DNA of 64,000 bases from DASWOJ01 sp964250755 (GCA_964250755.1 CAXUHB010000001.1:434001-498000); one strand, 5' to 3'; shown: positions 25,525 to 34,283, counted from the first letter of the stretch. Program-made: numbers and translations. The notes: generated by a model from the letters alone, not told the origin.

Positions 25525-26688
25525 TCAGCCCTTCATCAGTCCAGCAGAGCGCAACGCCTTTTCGATCACGCCGCCGACCGCGCCAGTGCGGGCGGCGGCG
25601 GGCAGCTTGATGTCCGGCAACACGCCGTCCAGCAGGCCGGCCAGGATCGGGCGCGGCCCGGCCGGTGCGGTCCGCGATGCCTCGGCCCGCGTTGCTGGCC
25701 GGGGTTGGGCCGCTGCCGTCAGCAGGCCCCAGGACCGCGCCATGTGCCAGGTGGAACTGATGCCGGCGTCCAGCATGTAGGGCGCGGGCGTGCCCAGCGA
25801 CTGATCCAGGTCAGCGGCATCAGGGTTCAGCGGAGTGCCATGGCCCATGCCGGGCACCATGAACGTCTCAAGGGCAACCTGGCCAGCCGCGTCCCGCCAC
25901 GCCTGGTGCGCCGCGCCGTCTACCTGGTCCGTGACGGATGGGGCTGCGGAGAGTCCGAGCACGTTGGTCCACTGCTTGACCAGCTCCACCGCATTGCCGG
26001 GACGGACGGTGGAGTCGCCAGAGCCTTGCCAAATCTCGATGCGGGGCCAAGGGCCGCGGTGCGGGGACGCTTGGCGAACGAGGTCTCCCCATTCCTGGGG
26101 GGAGCGGTGGCGGCGACCTCCCATGGCTTCGAACGCCTCCGGCATGGTGGCCGCTGCGCCGTAGGGCAGCCCGGCGATGATCGCGCCGCCGGCAAACAGT
26201 TCTGGATAGGTGGCCAGCATGACAGCAGCCATGGCGCCGCCGGCGGACAGGCCGGTGACGTGGACACGCGCCGGGTTCAGCCGGTGGGTGGCCAGCATAT
26301 GCGTGATGGCCTGCTGTATGCTCTCGGCCTCGCCGCCGCGGCGGGCGGTGTCCGCGGGCTGAAACCAGTTGAAGCAGGTGTTGGCGTTGTTGCCGCGGAC
26401 CTGCTCCGGCAGCAGCACCGCGAAGCCGTGGCGCTCGGCCATGCGGGACCAGCCCGCGCCGGCATCGTAGCCGGTGGCGGTCTGGGTGCAGCCGTGCAGT
26501 GCGACCACCAAGGGCGCGCCCGGGGGCAGGCCGTCCGGCACATAGGCCAACATGCGGAGGCCGCCCGGATTCGAGCCGAAGCCGCCCACCTCAACCAGGG
26601 CCGGAGTACCTGGCAGCGGCCCGGATGCGGCCTCCTGTTGACGGCGATTGCGAACCAACTGCGCTATGTTCTCGGCGAGACCGGGCAT
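25525..26688 (-). CDS. PHB depolymerase-family esterase
   Basis: A 387-residue alpha/beta-hydrolase of the polyhydroxybutyrate depolymerase/feruloyl-esterase-like family. The oxyanion region is PLVVALHGCTQTATGYD, the lipase box HVTGLSAGGAM supplies the nucleophilic serine, and GDSTVRP and GMGHGTPLNP supply candidate aspartate and histidine. The start at 26688 (MPGLAENIAQLV) has AAAGG upstream; the frame continues to 26850 without similarity. No clear signal peptide, so the protein may be intracellular or leave by another route. True substrate unknown. Confidence 0.88.
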   Translation of the reverse strand: MPGLAENIAQLVRNRRQQEAASGPLPGTPALVEVGGFGSNPGGLRMLAYVPDGLPPGAPLVVALHGCTQTATGYDAGAGWSRMAERHGFAVLLPEQVRGNNANTCFNWFQPADTARRGGEAESIQQAITHMLATHRLNPARVHVTGLSAGGAMAAVMLATYPELFAGGAIIAGLPYGAAATMPEAFEAMGGRRHRSPQEWGDLVRQASPHRGPWPRIEIWQGSGDSTVRPGNAVELVKQWTNVLGLSAAPSVTDQVDGAAHQAWRDAAGQVALETFMVPGMGHGTPLNPDAADLDQSLGTPAPYMLDAGISSTWHMARSWGLLTAAAQPRPATRAEASRTAPAGPRPILAGLLDGVLPDIKLPAAARTGAVGGVIEKALRSAGLMKG

Positions 26689-26890
26689 GGAGTGGCCTTT
26701 CGTGCTGGCAGCCAAGGGCCAGGGTGGCATTGCAGGGTGCAAGGCGCAAAGCGGATTTTGTGCAGTGCAGCATGAAATGCCAGACACGTTTCCGAGTGGC
26801 CTAGCCGCATGTTCAAGCTGGGCTGGACCGAATACCCGACGTTGCCGCACTCTGCAGGTGGGCGGCCCTGCACCGGCTGGCCCGGGCCGG

Positions 26891-27118
26891 TCAGCGCTGC
26901 TCGCAGCCGGAGGGGGGCAGGGTGCGTGGAAACCGCTCGGCGACGCGGGCGCAGGCCCAGCGGCGCAGGAGGCCGGGCATCATCAGGTTGGTGTCAATGC
27001 CCACCTCGTCGTGGGGAGACTCTCCTGCTGTGGCCCAGCGATACCATGGCAGGCCGAAGGCGACGACCGCCCCGCCCGCCGCTGCGACGGGCAGGAGCAT
27101 CGCCAACAGGACGAGCAT
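26891..27118 (-). CDS. Small hypothetical membrane protein
   Basis: A 75-residue protein from the ATG at 27118, with one hydrophobic helix (MLVLLAMLLPVAAAGGAVVAFGLPWY) and a polar C-terminus containing DEVGIDTNLMMPG. A GTG 30 nt upstream is an alternative start, and neither has a strong ribosome-binding site. It occupies the place where a ParE toxin might be expected after the RHH gene but shows no resemblance to ParE. Low certainty. Confidence 0.4.
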   Translation of the reverse strand: MLVLLAMLLPVAAAGGAVVAFGLPWYRWATAGESPHDEVGIDTNLMMPGLLRRWACARVAERFPRTLPPSGCEQR

Positions 27119-27280
27119 TTGCCCTGGCGTCCGCCTGGACGCGGTCACACACGAGGTTCCAGGCGCAACGCCGGTGGGATGCGGGCGGTCGGATTTGGCG
27201 TCATCGCTGGCTCCGGGGTGGCAGGACCAGCAAATGAACGCGGGACGCCGCCTACCGTTCAACCGCGTCCGCCGCAGGCG

Positions 27281-27562
27281 TCAGCGGAGCAGGGCGGGCG
27301 GTCCGGGGTCGTGGTCTATCGTCCGCGTCAGCCGGTCGCGCAGTTCCTGCATGGCGGCCTCCCCGGCGTCCCTTGCGCTGTGGATGTCGCCGCCGTGCTC
27401 CAGCGCGCGGCGGACCTGGGCTGCGGCGGCGGCACGATTGTCGCGGAGCTGATCGAGCGCCACGCGAACCATCTCGTCCGCCGAGGCGTAGCGTCCTTCG
27501 GCCAGGTCGGCGCGGATCATCTCGTCCAGGTTGTCCGGCAGCTCGACCGTCCAGGTGCCCAT
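27281..27562 (-). CDS. ParD/CopG-type ribbon-helix-helix antitoxin, apparently orphan
   Basis: A 93-residue protein with a typical RHH N-terminus: beta strand TWTVELPDNL, then helices DEMIRADLAEGRYASADEMVRVALDQLRDNRA. This matches ParD-like antitoxins of ParE/RelE systems. It begins 15 bp downstream of the nitronate monooxygenase stop in the same direction. No ParE/RelE-like gene follows, so it may be an orphan or act as a regulator. Confidence 0.7.
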   Translation of the reverse strand: MGTWTVELPDNLDEMIRADLAEGRYASADEMVRVALDQLRDNRAAAAAQVRRALEHGGDIHSARDAGEAAMQELRDRLTRTIDHDPGPPALLR

Positions 27563-27577
27563 GCCGGCCCGCTGCGC

Positions 27578-28567
27578 CTACGCCCCGGCCAGGGCAGGCT
27601 GCGGCTGACGCAGGCGGGCCTGGGCGGCGGCATACTCGGACGCCATGCGCGCCACCAGTGCGGCGGTCGGCACCACGGCCTGCACCGCGCCGATGCCTTG
27701 GCCGCTGCCCCATACATCCTTCCAAGCCTTCGGCTTGCTGCCGCCGAAGTCCATCTTGCTGGCATCCGACTTGGGCAGGTTGTCGGGGTCCAGCCCAGCG
27801 GCTACCAGGCTGGGCCGCAGGTAGTTGCCATGCACGCCCGTCACCAGGTTGGTATAGACGATGCTGTCCGCCCCGCCGTCCACGATGGCCTGCTTGTAGG
27901 CGGCGTCCGCGTTGGCCTCCTCCGTCGCGATGAAGGCGGAGCCGACGTAGCCCAGGTCCGCGCCCATCGCCTGCGCCGCCAGCACCGCCGATCCCGTGGC
28001 GATGGCGCCGGACAGTGCGACGGGACCAGCGAACCAGGCCCTGATCTCCTGCATCAGCGCGAAGGGCGACAGGGTGCCGGCGTGGCCGCCCGCCCCGGCG
28101 GCGACGGCGATCAGGCCGTCCGCACCCTTGTCGATGGCCTTGCGGGCGAAGGTATCGTTAATGATGTCGTGCAGCACGACGCCGCCGTAAGAGTGGACGG
28201 CCTGGTTCACCTCCGGACGCGCGCCGAGCGAGGTGATGACAATCGGCACTTTGTGCCGGACGCAGACCTCCATGTCGTGCTCCAGCCGGGCGTTGCTGCG
28301 GTGGACGATCTGGTTGACGGCGAAGGGCGCGGCGGGATGGTCAGGGTGGCGCGCGTCCCAGTCGGCCAGGGCATCCTGGATGCGCCGTATCCACTCGCCC
28401 AAGGCCTCCTGCGGGCGGGCGTTCAGCGCCGGAAAGGAGCCGACGACGCCCGCGGTGCATTGCGCGATCACCAGCGTCGGATTGGAGATGATGAACAGCG
28501 GAGACGCGATGATGGGCAGGGCGAGGCGCCCGCGCAGCAGGCGGGCGAGGGGTTCCGTCAGGGCCAT
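27578..28567 (-). CDS. Nitronate monooxygenase (2-nitropropane dioxygenase family)
   Basis: A 329-residue FMN-dependent TIM-barrel enzyme that oxidises alkyl nitronates such as propionate 3-nitronate. Visible features are LPIIASPLFIISNPTLVIAQCTAGVVGSFPALNARP at the N-terminus, VITSLG, the flavin-binding AVAAGAGGHAGTLSPFALM, and the GYVGSAFIAT region after it. The start at 28567 has GGAGG at good spacing. Unlike the first oxidoreductase of the window it is of standard length and lacks the C-terminal cysteine cluster. Confidence 0.9.
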   Translation of the reverse strand: MALTEPLARLLRGRLALPIIASPLFIISNPTLVIAQCTAGVVGSFPALNARPQEALGEWIRRIQDALADWDARHPDHPAAPFAVNQIVHRSNARLEHDMEVCVRHKVPIVITSLGARPEVNQAVHSYGGVVLHDIINDTFARKAIDKGADGLIAVAAGAGGHAGTLSPFALMQEIRAWFAGPVALSGAIATGSAVLAAQAMGADLGYVGSAFIATEEANADAAYKQAIVDGGADSIVYTNLVTGVHGNYLRPSLVAAGLDPDNLPKSDASKMDFGGSKPKAWKDVWGSGQGIGAVQAVVPTAALVARMASEYAAAQARLRQPQPALAGA

Positions 28568-28629
28568 GCGGGCCTCCGTGATGCGCCGGGGCGCCGGATG
28601 TTGCGAGTCCAACGGGATGCGGCCCGGGT

Positions 28630-29094
28630 TCAGCCCGGGTCCAGCTTGTAGTCGTACCTTACAAAGCCGGACTCCTTGGCAATGCCGTCATACAGCCGCC
28701 GGGCCGCAGCGTTGCCGGACTGGGTGAGCCAATACATGCGCGCCGCCGCCTTCTCCTGGGCGCGGCTGGCCACGGCCTCGATCAACGCGCGGCCGGCGCC
28801 GGACCCACGGGCGGCGGCATCCACGTACAGGTCCTGCAGGTAGCAGGACGGGGCCGTGGACCAGCCATGGGCATGGAACAGGAAGTGGGCGATGCCGATG
28901 ACAGTGCCGTCCCGGCGGGCAGCCAGGCCGTGGATGGCGGTATCATGCAGCAGACGCGCCCAGGTGTCCTCGTACTGGGCGTCCGGCAGGACGGTGTCAT
29001 AGAAGGCCAGGTAGGCCCGCCACAACTCAGTCCAGCGCGGACGGTCCGCCGGATGAAGCTGCGTGATCTCGGCCGTTGGGAATGCTGCGTCCAT
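28630..29094 (-). CDS. GNAT-family N-acetyltransferase
   Basis: A 154-residue acetyl-CoA-dependent acyltransferase. Motif A, which binds the pyrophosphate of acetyl-CoA, is YLQDLYVDAAARGSGAGRALIEAV, and motif B is RMYWLTQSGNAAARRLYDGIAKESGFVRYDY. The start at 29094 lies inside the 3' end of the cupin gene (68-bp overlap), so translation may be coupled. Substrate unknown. Confidence 0.85.
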   Translation of the reverse strand: MDAAFPTAEITQLHPADRPRWTELWRAYLAFYDTVLPDAQYEDTWARLLHDTAIHGLAARRDGTVIGIAHFLFHAHGWSTAPSCYLQDLYVDAAARGSGAGRALIEAVASRAQEKAAARMYWLTQSGNAAARRLYDGIAKESGFVRYDYKLDPG

Positions 29095-29593
29095 GTGCCT
29101 CTCCGCCTTCCGGGCCATAGAACACGATCCAGCAGGCGAAATCGTCGCTGAACTCCTCGAACCGATGCTCGGTGCCCGCTGCCACGAAGATGGCATCCCC
29201 CGGGGCGAACGTCACCCGGTCTTCGCCCAGGATTGGCAGGCCTGTGTCGTCGCCCAGGGGCGCGCTGTCCTGCGCGCGCATGAAGGTGCCGGTGCCGCTT
29301 ACGATGATGTAAAGCTCATCACGGTCATGCGGAGTTTGCGGGTCGTGGCCGGTAGGTGCGAACCAACGCAGTTCCATCGTGCCATGCGCCATGAGCAGCG
29401 AGGTGGCGCGTCCGGGATCGGTCGGCGTTTCCTGCGCTTCCTGGGGGGTGGCGCGCAGCTTGGGCGTCGGCGGCACGTCCTGTCCGTCCATTGGTGGCTC
29501 CGGTCGCGGCGAGAGGCGCGGCTCGTCCGCGTTAGCTGCATCAAATGGGGTGTCCTGCGGCACGCCAAGCCCCCGGCGCGTGCTTTCAGTCAT
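29027..29593 (-). CDS. Cupin-domain protein
   Basis: A 188-residue protein. About 60 N-terminal residues are Pro/Glu-rich and probably disordered. A single cupin fold follows, with DRDELYIIVSGTGTF as first motif, a GDAIFVAAGTEHRFEEFSDDFACWIVFYGPEG stretch as second, and likely metal-binding His/Glu residues. The ATG overlaps the folC stop by 4 nt (ATGA). The last 23 codons overlap the start of the GNAT gene and look less protein-like, so the stop may have been pushed downstream by a small mutation. Confidence 0.75.
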   Translation of the reverse strand: MTESTRRGLGVPQDTPFDAANADEPRLSPRPEPPMDGQDVPPTPKLRATPQEAQETPTDPGRATSLLMAHGTMELRWFAPTGHDPQTPHDRDELYIIVSGTGTFMRAQDSAPLGDDTGLPILGEDRVTFAPGDAIFVAAGTEHRFEEFSDDFACWIVFYGPEGGEAHGRSIPNGRDHAASSGGPSALD

Positions 29594-30858
29594 GACGGGT
29601 GCCAACCGTCACCTTTCAGGACTTCTCCGGCAAGGTAGAGGCTGCCGCAGACCAGCACGCGGGCGGGTTGGCCGCGGGGAAGCTGGCGCAGCGCGTCCGC
29701 CACCGTCGGGCCAGGGCGGGCGATGCCGCCCGATGCCGCGATTACGGCGGGGATAGGCAGCGCAAGGTGCTGCCCCGGCTCCTGAACCGCCCAGACCGTG
29801 GCGCACAGCGGAAGCAGCGGGCGCAGGAACTCGGCGGTGTCCTTGGCCTGCTTCATGCCAACGACGAGATGGATCGGGCGGTCCGTCCAGCCCAGCAGAT
29901 GCTGCGCCAGGGCGGCCCCGCCGCCGGGGTTGTGGCCGCCGTCCAGCCAAAGCTCCCATTCGCTAGGCAGCATGGCCGCAAGCCTACCATGCAGGCGCTG
30001 CAGGCGGGCTGGCCAGTCGGCCCGGGCGAGGCCGGACCAAGCCGCCTCCGGCACCGGGCCGCGGGCGCGCAGGGCTGCGACGGCGATGCCGGCGTTATCG
30101 TGCTGGTGCGGGCCGGGCAGGGACGGCGCTGGCACATCCAGCGTTCCCGCGGCATCGGCGTATCGCAGCCCGGCTCCGTGCGGCGCGATGGTCCAATCCC
30201 GGCCGCGGGCCAGCAGGGGCGCCTCCACCGTGTCGGCGCGGGCCTGCAGCACATCCAGGACCTCGGGCGGCTGCGCGCCGGTGACAACGGGGACGCTGGG
30301 CTTGATGATGCCTGCCTTCTCCGCCGCAATCAGAGGCAGGGTGCTGCCGAGCATTTCTGCGTGGTCCATCGAGATAGAGGTGATCGCGCATGACGCGGGG
30401 CGGGCGATCACGTTGGTGGTGTCGGCCCGTCCGCCGAGCCCGACCTCCAGGATGCAGAGGTCGGCGGGCGCATCGGCGAACAGCACGAAGGCGGCAGCGG
30501 TCACGACCTCGAACACAGTGATGGGTGCTCCGGCATTCTTGGCCTCAATCCGTTCAAGCACCTCGGCCAGTGCCTCGTCCGAGACCAGGTGGCCGGCGAT
30601 GCGGATGCGCTCGTTGAATGTGACGAGGTGCGGGGAGGTATAGACGTGGGTGCGCCAGCCTGCGGCCTCGGCGACGGCGCGGAGGAAGGCGCAGGTGCTG
30701 CCCTTGCCGTTGGTGCCGGCAACGTGGATGACTGGGGGCAGGCGATCTTCGGGATGGCCGAGCTGAGCCAGGAGGCGTTGCAGGCGGTCCAGGCTGAGGT
30801 CTATCAGCTTGGGGTAGAGGCCGGCCAGGCGGTCCATGATCGGTTCGATGCGGGTCAT
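29590..30858 (-). CDS. folC: Bifunctional folylpolyglutamate / dihydrofolate synthase
   Basis: A 422-residue ATP-dependent ligase adding glutamate to dihydropteroate and folates. The P-loop is VAGTNGKGSTCAFL near residue 45, with further Mur-ligase-like motifs TSPHLVTFNERIRIAG and LEVGLGGRADTTNV. AGIIKPSVPVVTG and LDGGHNPGG complete the fold. The start at 30858 (MTRIEPIMDRLAG) gives the usual N-terminus, but no strong ribosome-binding site is visible; an ATG 21 nt downstream is possible. It follows accD in the conserved trpB-trpA-accD-folC order. Confidence 0.93.
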   Translation of the reverse strand: MTRIEPIMDRLAGLYPKLIDLSLDRLQRLLAQLGHPEDRLPPVIHVAGTNGKGSTCAFLRAVAEAAGWRTHVYTSPHLVTFNERIRIAGHLVSDEALAEVLERIEAKNAGAPITVFEVVTAAAFVLFADAPADLCILEVGLGGRADTTNVIARPASCAITSISMDHAEMLGSTLPLIAAEKAGIIKPSVPVVTGAQPPEVLDVLQARADTVEAPLLARGRDWTIAPHGAGLRYADAAGTLDVPAPSLPGPHQHDNAGIAVAALRARGPVPEAAWSGLARADWPARLQRLHGRLAAMLPSEWELWLDGGHNPGGGAALAQHLLGWTDRPIHLVVGMKQAKDTAEFLRPLLPLCATVWAVQEPGQHLALPIPAVIAASGGIARPGPTVADALRQLPRGQPARVLVCGSLYLAGEVLKGDGWHPS

Positions 30859-30976
30859 GAAGGGTGGCCGACTTTCTCTTTCTTTGGAGCATCCAGTTGG
30901 GCAAGGCCGCAACCGCCGTTCCTGCCCGCTGTGGCCCGGGCCGGCGCTGCCATCTGGGAGGCGTGGTGCTTGCGGC

Positions 30977-31013
30977 TTCCCTCACCCCGGCCCTCTCCCG
31001 GAGGGAGAGGGAG
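30977..31013. repeat. Right arm of the CTCTCCC/GGGAGAG repeat between accD and folC
   Basis: A TTCCCTCACCCCGGC lead followed by the perfect palindrome CCCTCTCCCGGAGGGAGAGGG. It is nearly identical to the right arms at 32880-32920 and 62700-62737. No left arm is evident; about 100 bp to the left the sequence enters the folC 5' region. It lies 18 bp downstream of the accD stop and may reduce readthrough into folC. Confidence 0.6.
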
Positions 31014-31030
31014 CAGGACGGGGGTTGATG

Positions 31031-31930
31031 TCACGCGGCTGCGGGAGCTTCGGCAGGGGTGGGCTGCGTCAGCAGGCCGATGAGGCGGGCCAGGGTGGCG
31101 TGCATGTCCGTGCGGCGGACGATCATGTCCAGGATGCCGCGCTCGTGCAGGTACTCCGCGCGCTGGAAACCTTCGGGCAGCTTCTCCCGCACGGTCTGCT
31201 CGATGACGCGGGCGCCGGCGAAGCCGATCAGGGCGCCGGGTTCGGCAATCTGCACGTCGCCCAGCATGGCGAAGCTGGCGGTGACGCCGCCGGTGGTGGG
31301 GTCGGTCAGCACCGTGATGAAGGGCAGCCCAGCCTCCTTGACCATGCGGGCGGCAATGGTGGTGCGGGGCATCTGCATCAGGCTGACGGCACCTTCCTGC
31401 ATCCGTGCGCCGCCGCTGGCGGTGAAGACGATCAGGGGAGCGTGCTGCAGCACGGCCAGGCGGGCGGCGGCGACGATGGCCTCGCCCACGGCAGCCCCCA
31501 TGCTGCCGGCCATGAACTCGAACGCCATGGCGGCCACCACGGCGCGGTGGCCGCCGATGGTGCCGTGTGCGACCAGGATGGCGTCGTCCAGGCCGGTGCG
31601 GTCCCGCGCTTCCTTGAGGCGGGCGGCATAAGGCTTGCTGTCCTTGAACTTGAGCGGGTCGGCCGGGGCGCGCGGCAGCTCGATGCGGGTGAGCGCGCCG
31701 GGCTTGCTGGTCTCGGGGTCGAAGCCGTCGAAGGTGTAAGCCAGGCGCTCGGCGGCGGTGGGACGCAGGTGGTAGCCGCAGGTGGTGCAGACCTTCACGT
31801 TGCGCTGCAGGTCCCGGTTGAACAGCATCTGCTGACAGTTGGGGCATTGGGTCCAGAGGTTGTCCGGAACCTCGCTCCGGCCAAGCCAGGTGCGGATTTT
31901 CGGGCGGACATACTCGGCGAGCCAGCTCAT
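31031..31930 (-). CDS. accD: Acetyl-CoA carboxylase carboxyltransferase subunit beta
   Basis: A 299-residue subunit of the carboxyltransferase that makes malonyl-CoA. The N-terminal zinc ribbon uses C29-x2-C32 and C48-x2-C51 (CPNC, CTTC). The crotonase-like core includes VFTASGGARMQEGAVSLMQM and VLTDPTTGGVTASFAMLGDV, which form the oxyanion and CoA-binding regions. It starts 9 bp after trpA in the standard operon order. Confidence 0.97.
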   Translation of the reverse strand: MSWLAEYVRPKIRTWLGRSEVPDNLWTQCPNCQQMLFNRDLQRNVKVCTTCGYHLRPTAAERLAYTFDGFDPETSKPGALTRIELPRAPADPLKFKDSKPYAARLKEARDRTGLDDAILVAHGTIGGHRAVVAAMAFEFMAGSMGAAVGEAIVAAARLAVLQHAPLIVFTASGGARMQEGAVSLMQMPRTTIAARMVKEAGLPFITVLTDPTTGGVTASFAMLGDVQIAEPGALIGFAGARVIEQTVREKLPEGFQRAEYLHERGILDMIVRRTDMHATLARLIGLLTQPTPAEAPAAA

Positions 31931-31939
31931 GCCTTAACC

Positions 31940-32770
31940 TTACGCCGGCACGCGGGCGTGGCGCACGCCGTCGGCCAGGGCGCGCACTTGGTCCAGCACG
32001 CGCTGGATCGTGTCGGGGGCAGCGCGGCCATGCTCGTCCAGGCTGGCGGCAAGGGTCTCGATCAGGGCGGACCCGACCACGGCGGCATCGGCGTGGCGCA
32101 CGGCGTCTGCGGCCTGGGCCGGGGTGCGTATGCCGAAGCCGAAGGCGATGGGCAGGTTGGTGGCGGCGCGCAGGCGGGGCAGGGCGGCTGCCAGGCTTTC
32201 CGACGTGGCGCTGCGGGTGCCGGTGATGCCGGTGATGCTGACGTAATAGACGAAGCCGCTGCTGCCGTGCAGCACAATGGGCAGCCGGGCGTCGTCCGTG
32301 GTGGGGGCGACCAGGCGGATGATGTCGAGGTCGTTGGCGGCGGCATGGGCGATGATGAGGTCGGCTTCTTCGGTCGGCAGGTCCACGATGATCAGGCCAT
32401 CCACCCCGGCGGTTGCCGCGTCCGCGCAGAACCGCTCGGGACCATAGGAGGCGATGGGGTTCAGATAGCCCATCAGGATGATGGGGGTGGCCGTGTCCTC
32501 CAGCCGGAAGCCGCGGACCATCGCCAGCGTGCGGGCCAAGGTGGCGCCGGCGCGCAGGCCGCGCAGGCCGGCGGCTTGGACGGTGGGGCCGTCGGCCATC
32601 GGGTCGGTGAAGGGCATCCCGATCTCGATCAGGTCCGCACCGGCGCCGGGCAGGCCGTGCAGGATGGCCGTGCTGGTCTCGGCGTCGGGATCGTAGGCCG
32701 ACAGGAACGGAATCAGAGCGCCGCGGCCCTCCTGGCGGAGCGCGGCGAAGCGGGCGGCGATGCGGCTCAT
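31940..32770 (-). CDS. trpA: Tryptophan synthase alpha subunit
   Basis: A 276-residue TIM-barrel subunit that cleaves indole-3-glycerol phosphate and channels indole to TrpB. The catalytic residues fall exactly at E49 (ADLIEIGMPF) and D60 (DPMADGP), the E. coli numbering. The start at 32770 (MSRIAARFAALRQ) is fixed by these positions. Its only good ribosome-binding sequence, AGGGAG about 7 nt upstream, is the end of the palindromic repeat arm that separates it from trpB. Confidence 0.97.
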   Translation of the reverse strand: MSRIAARFAALRQEGRGALIPFLSAYDPDAETSTAILHGLPGAGADLIEIGMPFTDPMADGPTVQAAGLRGLRAGATLARTLAMVRGFRLEDTATPIILMGYLNPIASYGPERFCADAATAGVDGLIIVDLPTEEADLIIAHAAANDLDIIRLVAPTTDDARLPIVLHGSSGFVYYVSITGITGTRSATSESLAAALPRLRAATNLPIAFGFGIRTPAQAADAVRHADAAVVGSALIETLAASLDEHGRAAPDTIQRVLDQVRALADGVRHARVPA

Positions 32771-32777
32771 GCTGGTG

Positions 32778-32920
32778 CTCCCTCTCCCTCCGGGAGAGGG
32801 TTGGGGTGGGGGAGGCGGCAGGCGCTGGCCCTTGTCGCCAGTGCGTTGCTCCCGCATGGGCCAGGGATCGCGCTTGCGGCCTCCCTCACCCCGGCCCTCT
32901 CCAGGAGGGAGAGAGAGAAG
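32778..32920. repeat. Composite inverted repeat between trpB and trpA
   Basis: Left arm CTCCCTCTCCCTCCGGGAGAGGG plus TTGGGGTGGGGGAGG (32778-32815). Right arm CTCCCTCACCCCGGCC plus CTCTCCAGGAGGGAGAG (32880-32920), an inverted copy of the left. About 65 bp of less conserved sequence lies between. Each arm is itself a palindrome. The layout matches 61028-61170 and 62590-62740 and suggests a small non-autonomous mobile unit; no target duplication was recognised. Confidence 0.7.
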
Positions 32921-32960
32921 GACGCGCTGCCCTTCCCTGTTTTCAGCCTTGTGCCGCGCG

Positions 32961-34184
32961 TCACAGCTTCACCCCCAGGTGCTCGGCCACCGTGAAGATG
33001 TCTTTGTCGCCGCGGCCGCACATGTTCATCAGGATCACGGCATCCCGTCCCATCTCCGGCGCGATCTTGGCGATGTGGGCGATGGCGTGGGCGGGTTCCA
33101 GCGCGGGGATGATGCCCTCCGTGCTGGTGCAGAGCTGGAAGGCGTCCAGGGCTTCCTGGTCGGTGGCGGCCACGTATTCCACCCGGCCGATCTCGTGCAG
33201 CCAGGAGTGCTCGGGGCCGATGCCGGGATAGTCCAGGCCGGCGCTGATGCTGTGGGCCTCCTGGATCTGCCCGTCGTCATCCTGCAGCAGGTAGGTGCGG
33301 TTGCCGTGCAGCACGCCGGGGCGTCCGCGGGACAGGCTGGCGGCGTGCTCCTGCGTGTCCAGGCCGCGTCCGGCGGCCTCGACGCCGATCAGCCGGACGT
33401 CGTCGTCCAGGAAGGGATGGAACAGGCCCATCGCGTTGCTGCCGCCGCCGATAGCGGCCACGAGGGCGTCGGGCAGGCGGCCCTCGGCCTCCATGATCTG
33501 CACGCGCGCCTCGGTGCCGATGATGCTCTGGAAGTCGCGCACCATCGCGGGATACGGGTGCGGGCCGGCGACGGTGCCGATCAGGTAGTAGGTGTCCGAC
33601 ACGTTGGCGACCCAGTCGCGCATCGCCTCGTTCATGGCGTCCTTGAGGGTGCCTGCGCCGGAGGTCACGGCGTTGATCTCAGCGCCCAGCAGCCGCATCC
33701 GGAACACGTTGGGCTTCTGCCGCTCCACGTCGGTTGCGCCCATGTAGATGGTGCAAGGCAGGCCGAACAGGGCGCAGACGGTGGCGGTGGCGACGCCGTG
33801 CTGCCCGGCGCCGGTTTCGGCGATGATGCGGGTCTTGCCCATGCGCCGGGCCAGGAGGATCTGGCCCATGCAGTTGTTGATCTTGTGGCTGCCGGTGTGG
33901 TTCAGCTCGTCTCGCTTCATGTAGACGCGGGCGCCGCCGAGCTTCTTCGTCAGGCGCTGGGCGAACCACAGGGGGCTGGGACGGCCCACGTAATCCTTGA
34001 GGTAGGCGTCCAGCTCGGTCTGGAATGTGGGGTCCGCCTTCGCGGCCTCGTAGGCCTCCTCCACTTGCAGGATCAGCGGCATCAGCGTTTCCGCCACGAA
34101 GCGCCCGCCGAAGCCGCCGAAGCGGCCGCGGGCGTCTGGCCCCAGGCGCAGGCTGTTGGGGCGGGTCGGGGCGATCTGGTTCAC
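32961..34184 (-). CDS. trpB: Tryptophan synthase beta subunit
   Basis: A 407-residue PLP enzyme condensing indole and serine. K101 in RDELNHTGSHKINN is the Schiff-base lysine, and GGGSNAMG forms the phosphate-binding glycine loop. The start is a GTG at 34184 (NQIAPTRPNSLR) with GGAG about 8 nt upstream. It is divergent from corA. The gap to trpA is enlarged to about 190 bp by the composite repeat. Confidence 0.97.
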   Translation of the reverse strand: MNQIAPTRPNSLRLGPDARGRFGGFGGRFVAETLMPLILQVEEAYEAAKADPTFQTELDAYLKDYVGRPSPLWFAQRLTKKLGGARVYMKRDELNHTGSHKINNCMGQILLARRMGKTRIIAETGAGQHGVATATVCALFGLPCTIYMGATDVERQKPNVFRMRLLGAEINAVTSGAGTLKDAMNEAMRDWVANVSDTYYLIGTVAGPHPYPAMVRDFQSIIGTEARVQIMEAEGRLPDALVAAIGGGSNAMGLFHPFLDDDVRLIGVEAAGRGLDTQEHAASLSRGRPGVLHGNRTYLLQDDDGQIQEAHSISAGLDYPGIGPEHSWLHEIGRVEYVAATDQEALDAFQLCTSTEGIIPALEPAHAIAHIAKIAPEMGRDAVILMNMCGRGDKDIFTVAEHLGVKL

Positions 34185-34283
34185 AAGGGGTCTCCGGGCT
34201 GACGCGGGGCCGTCATACCGCAGCGTGCGGCGGGGGTCACGCCCCGGCTTGGCGCGGCGCCGACAGCCGGGGTATGCTGGATC

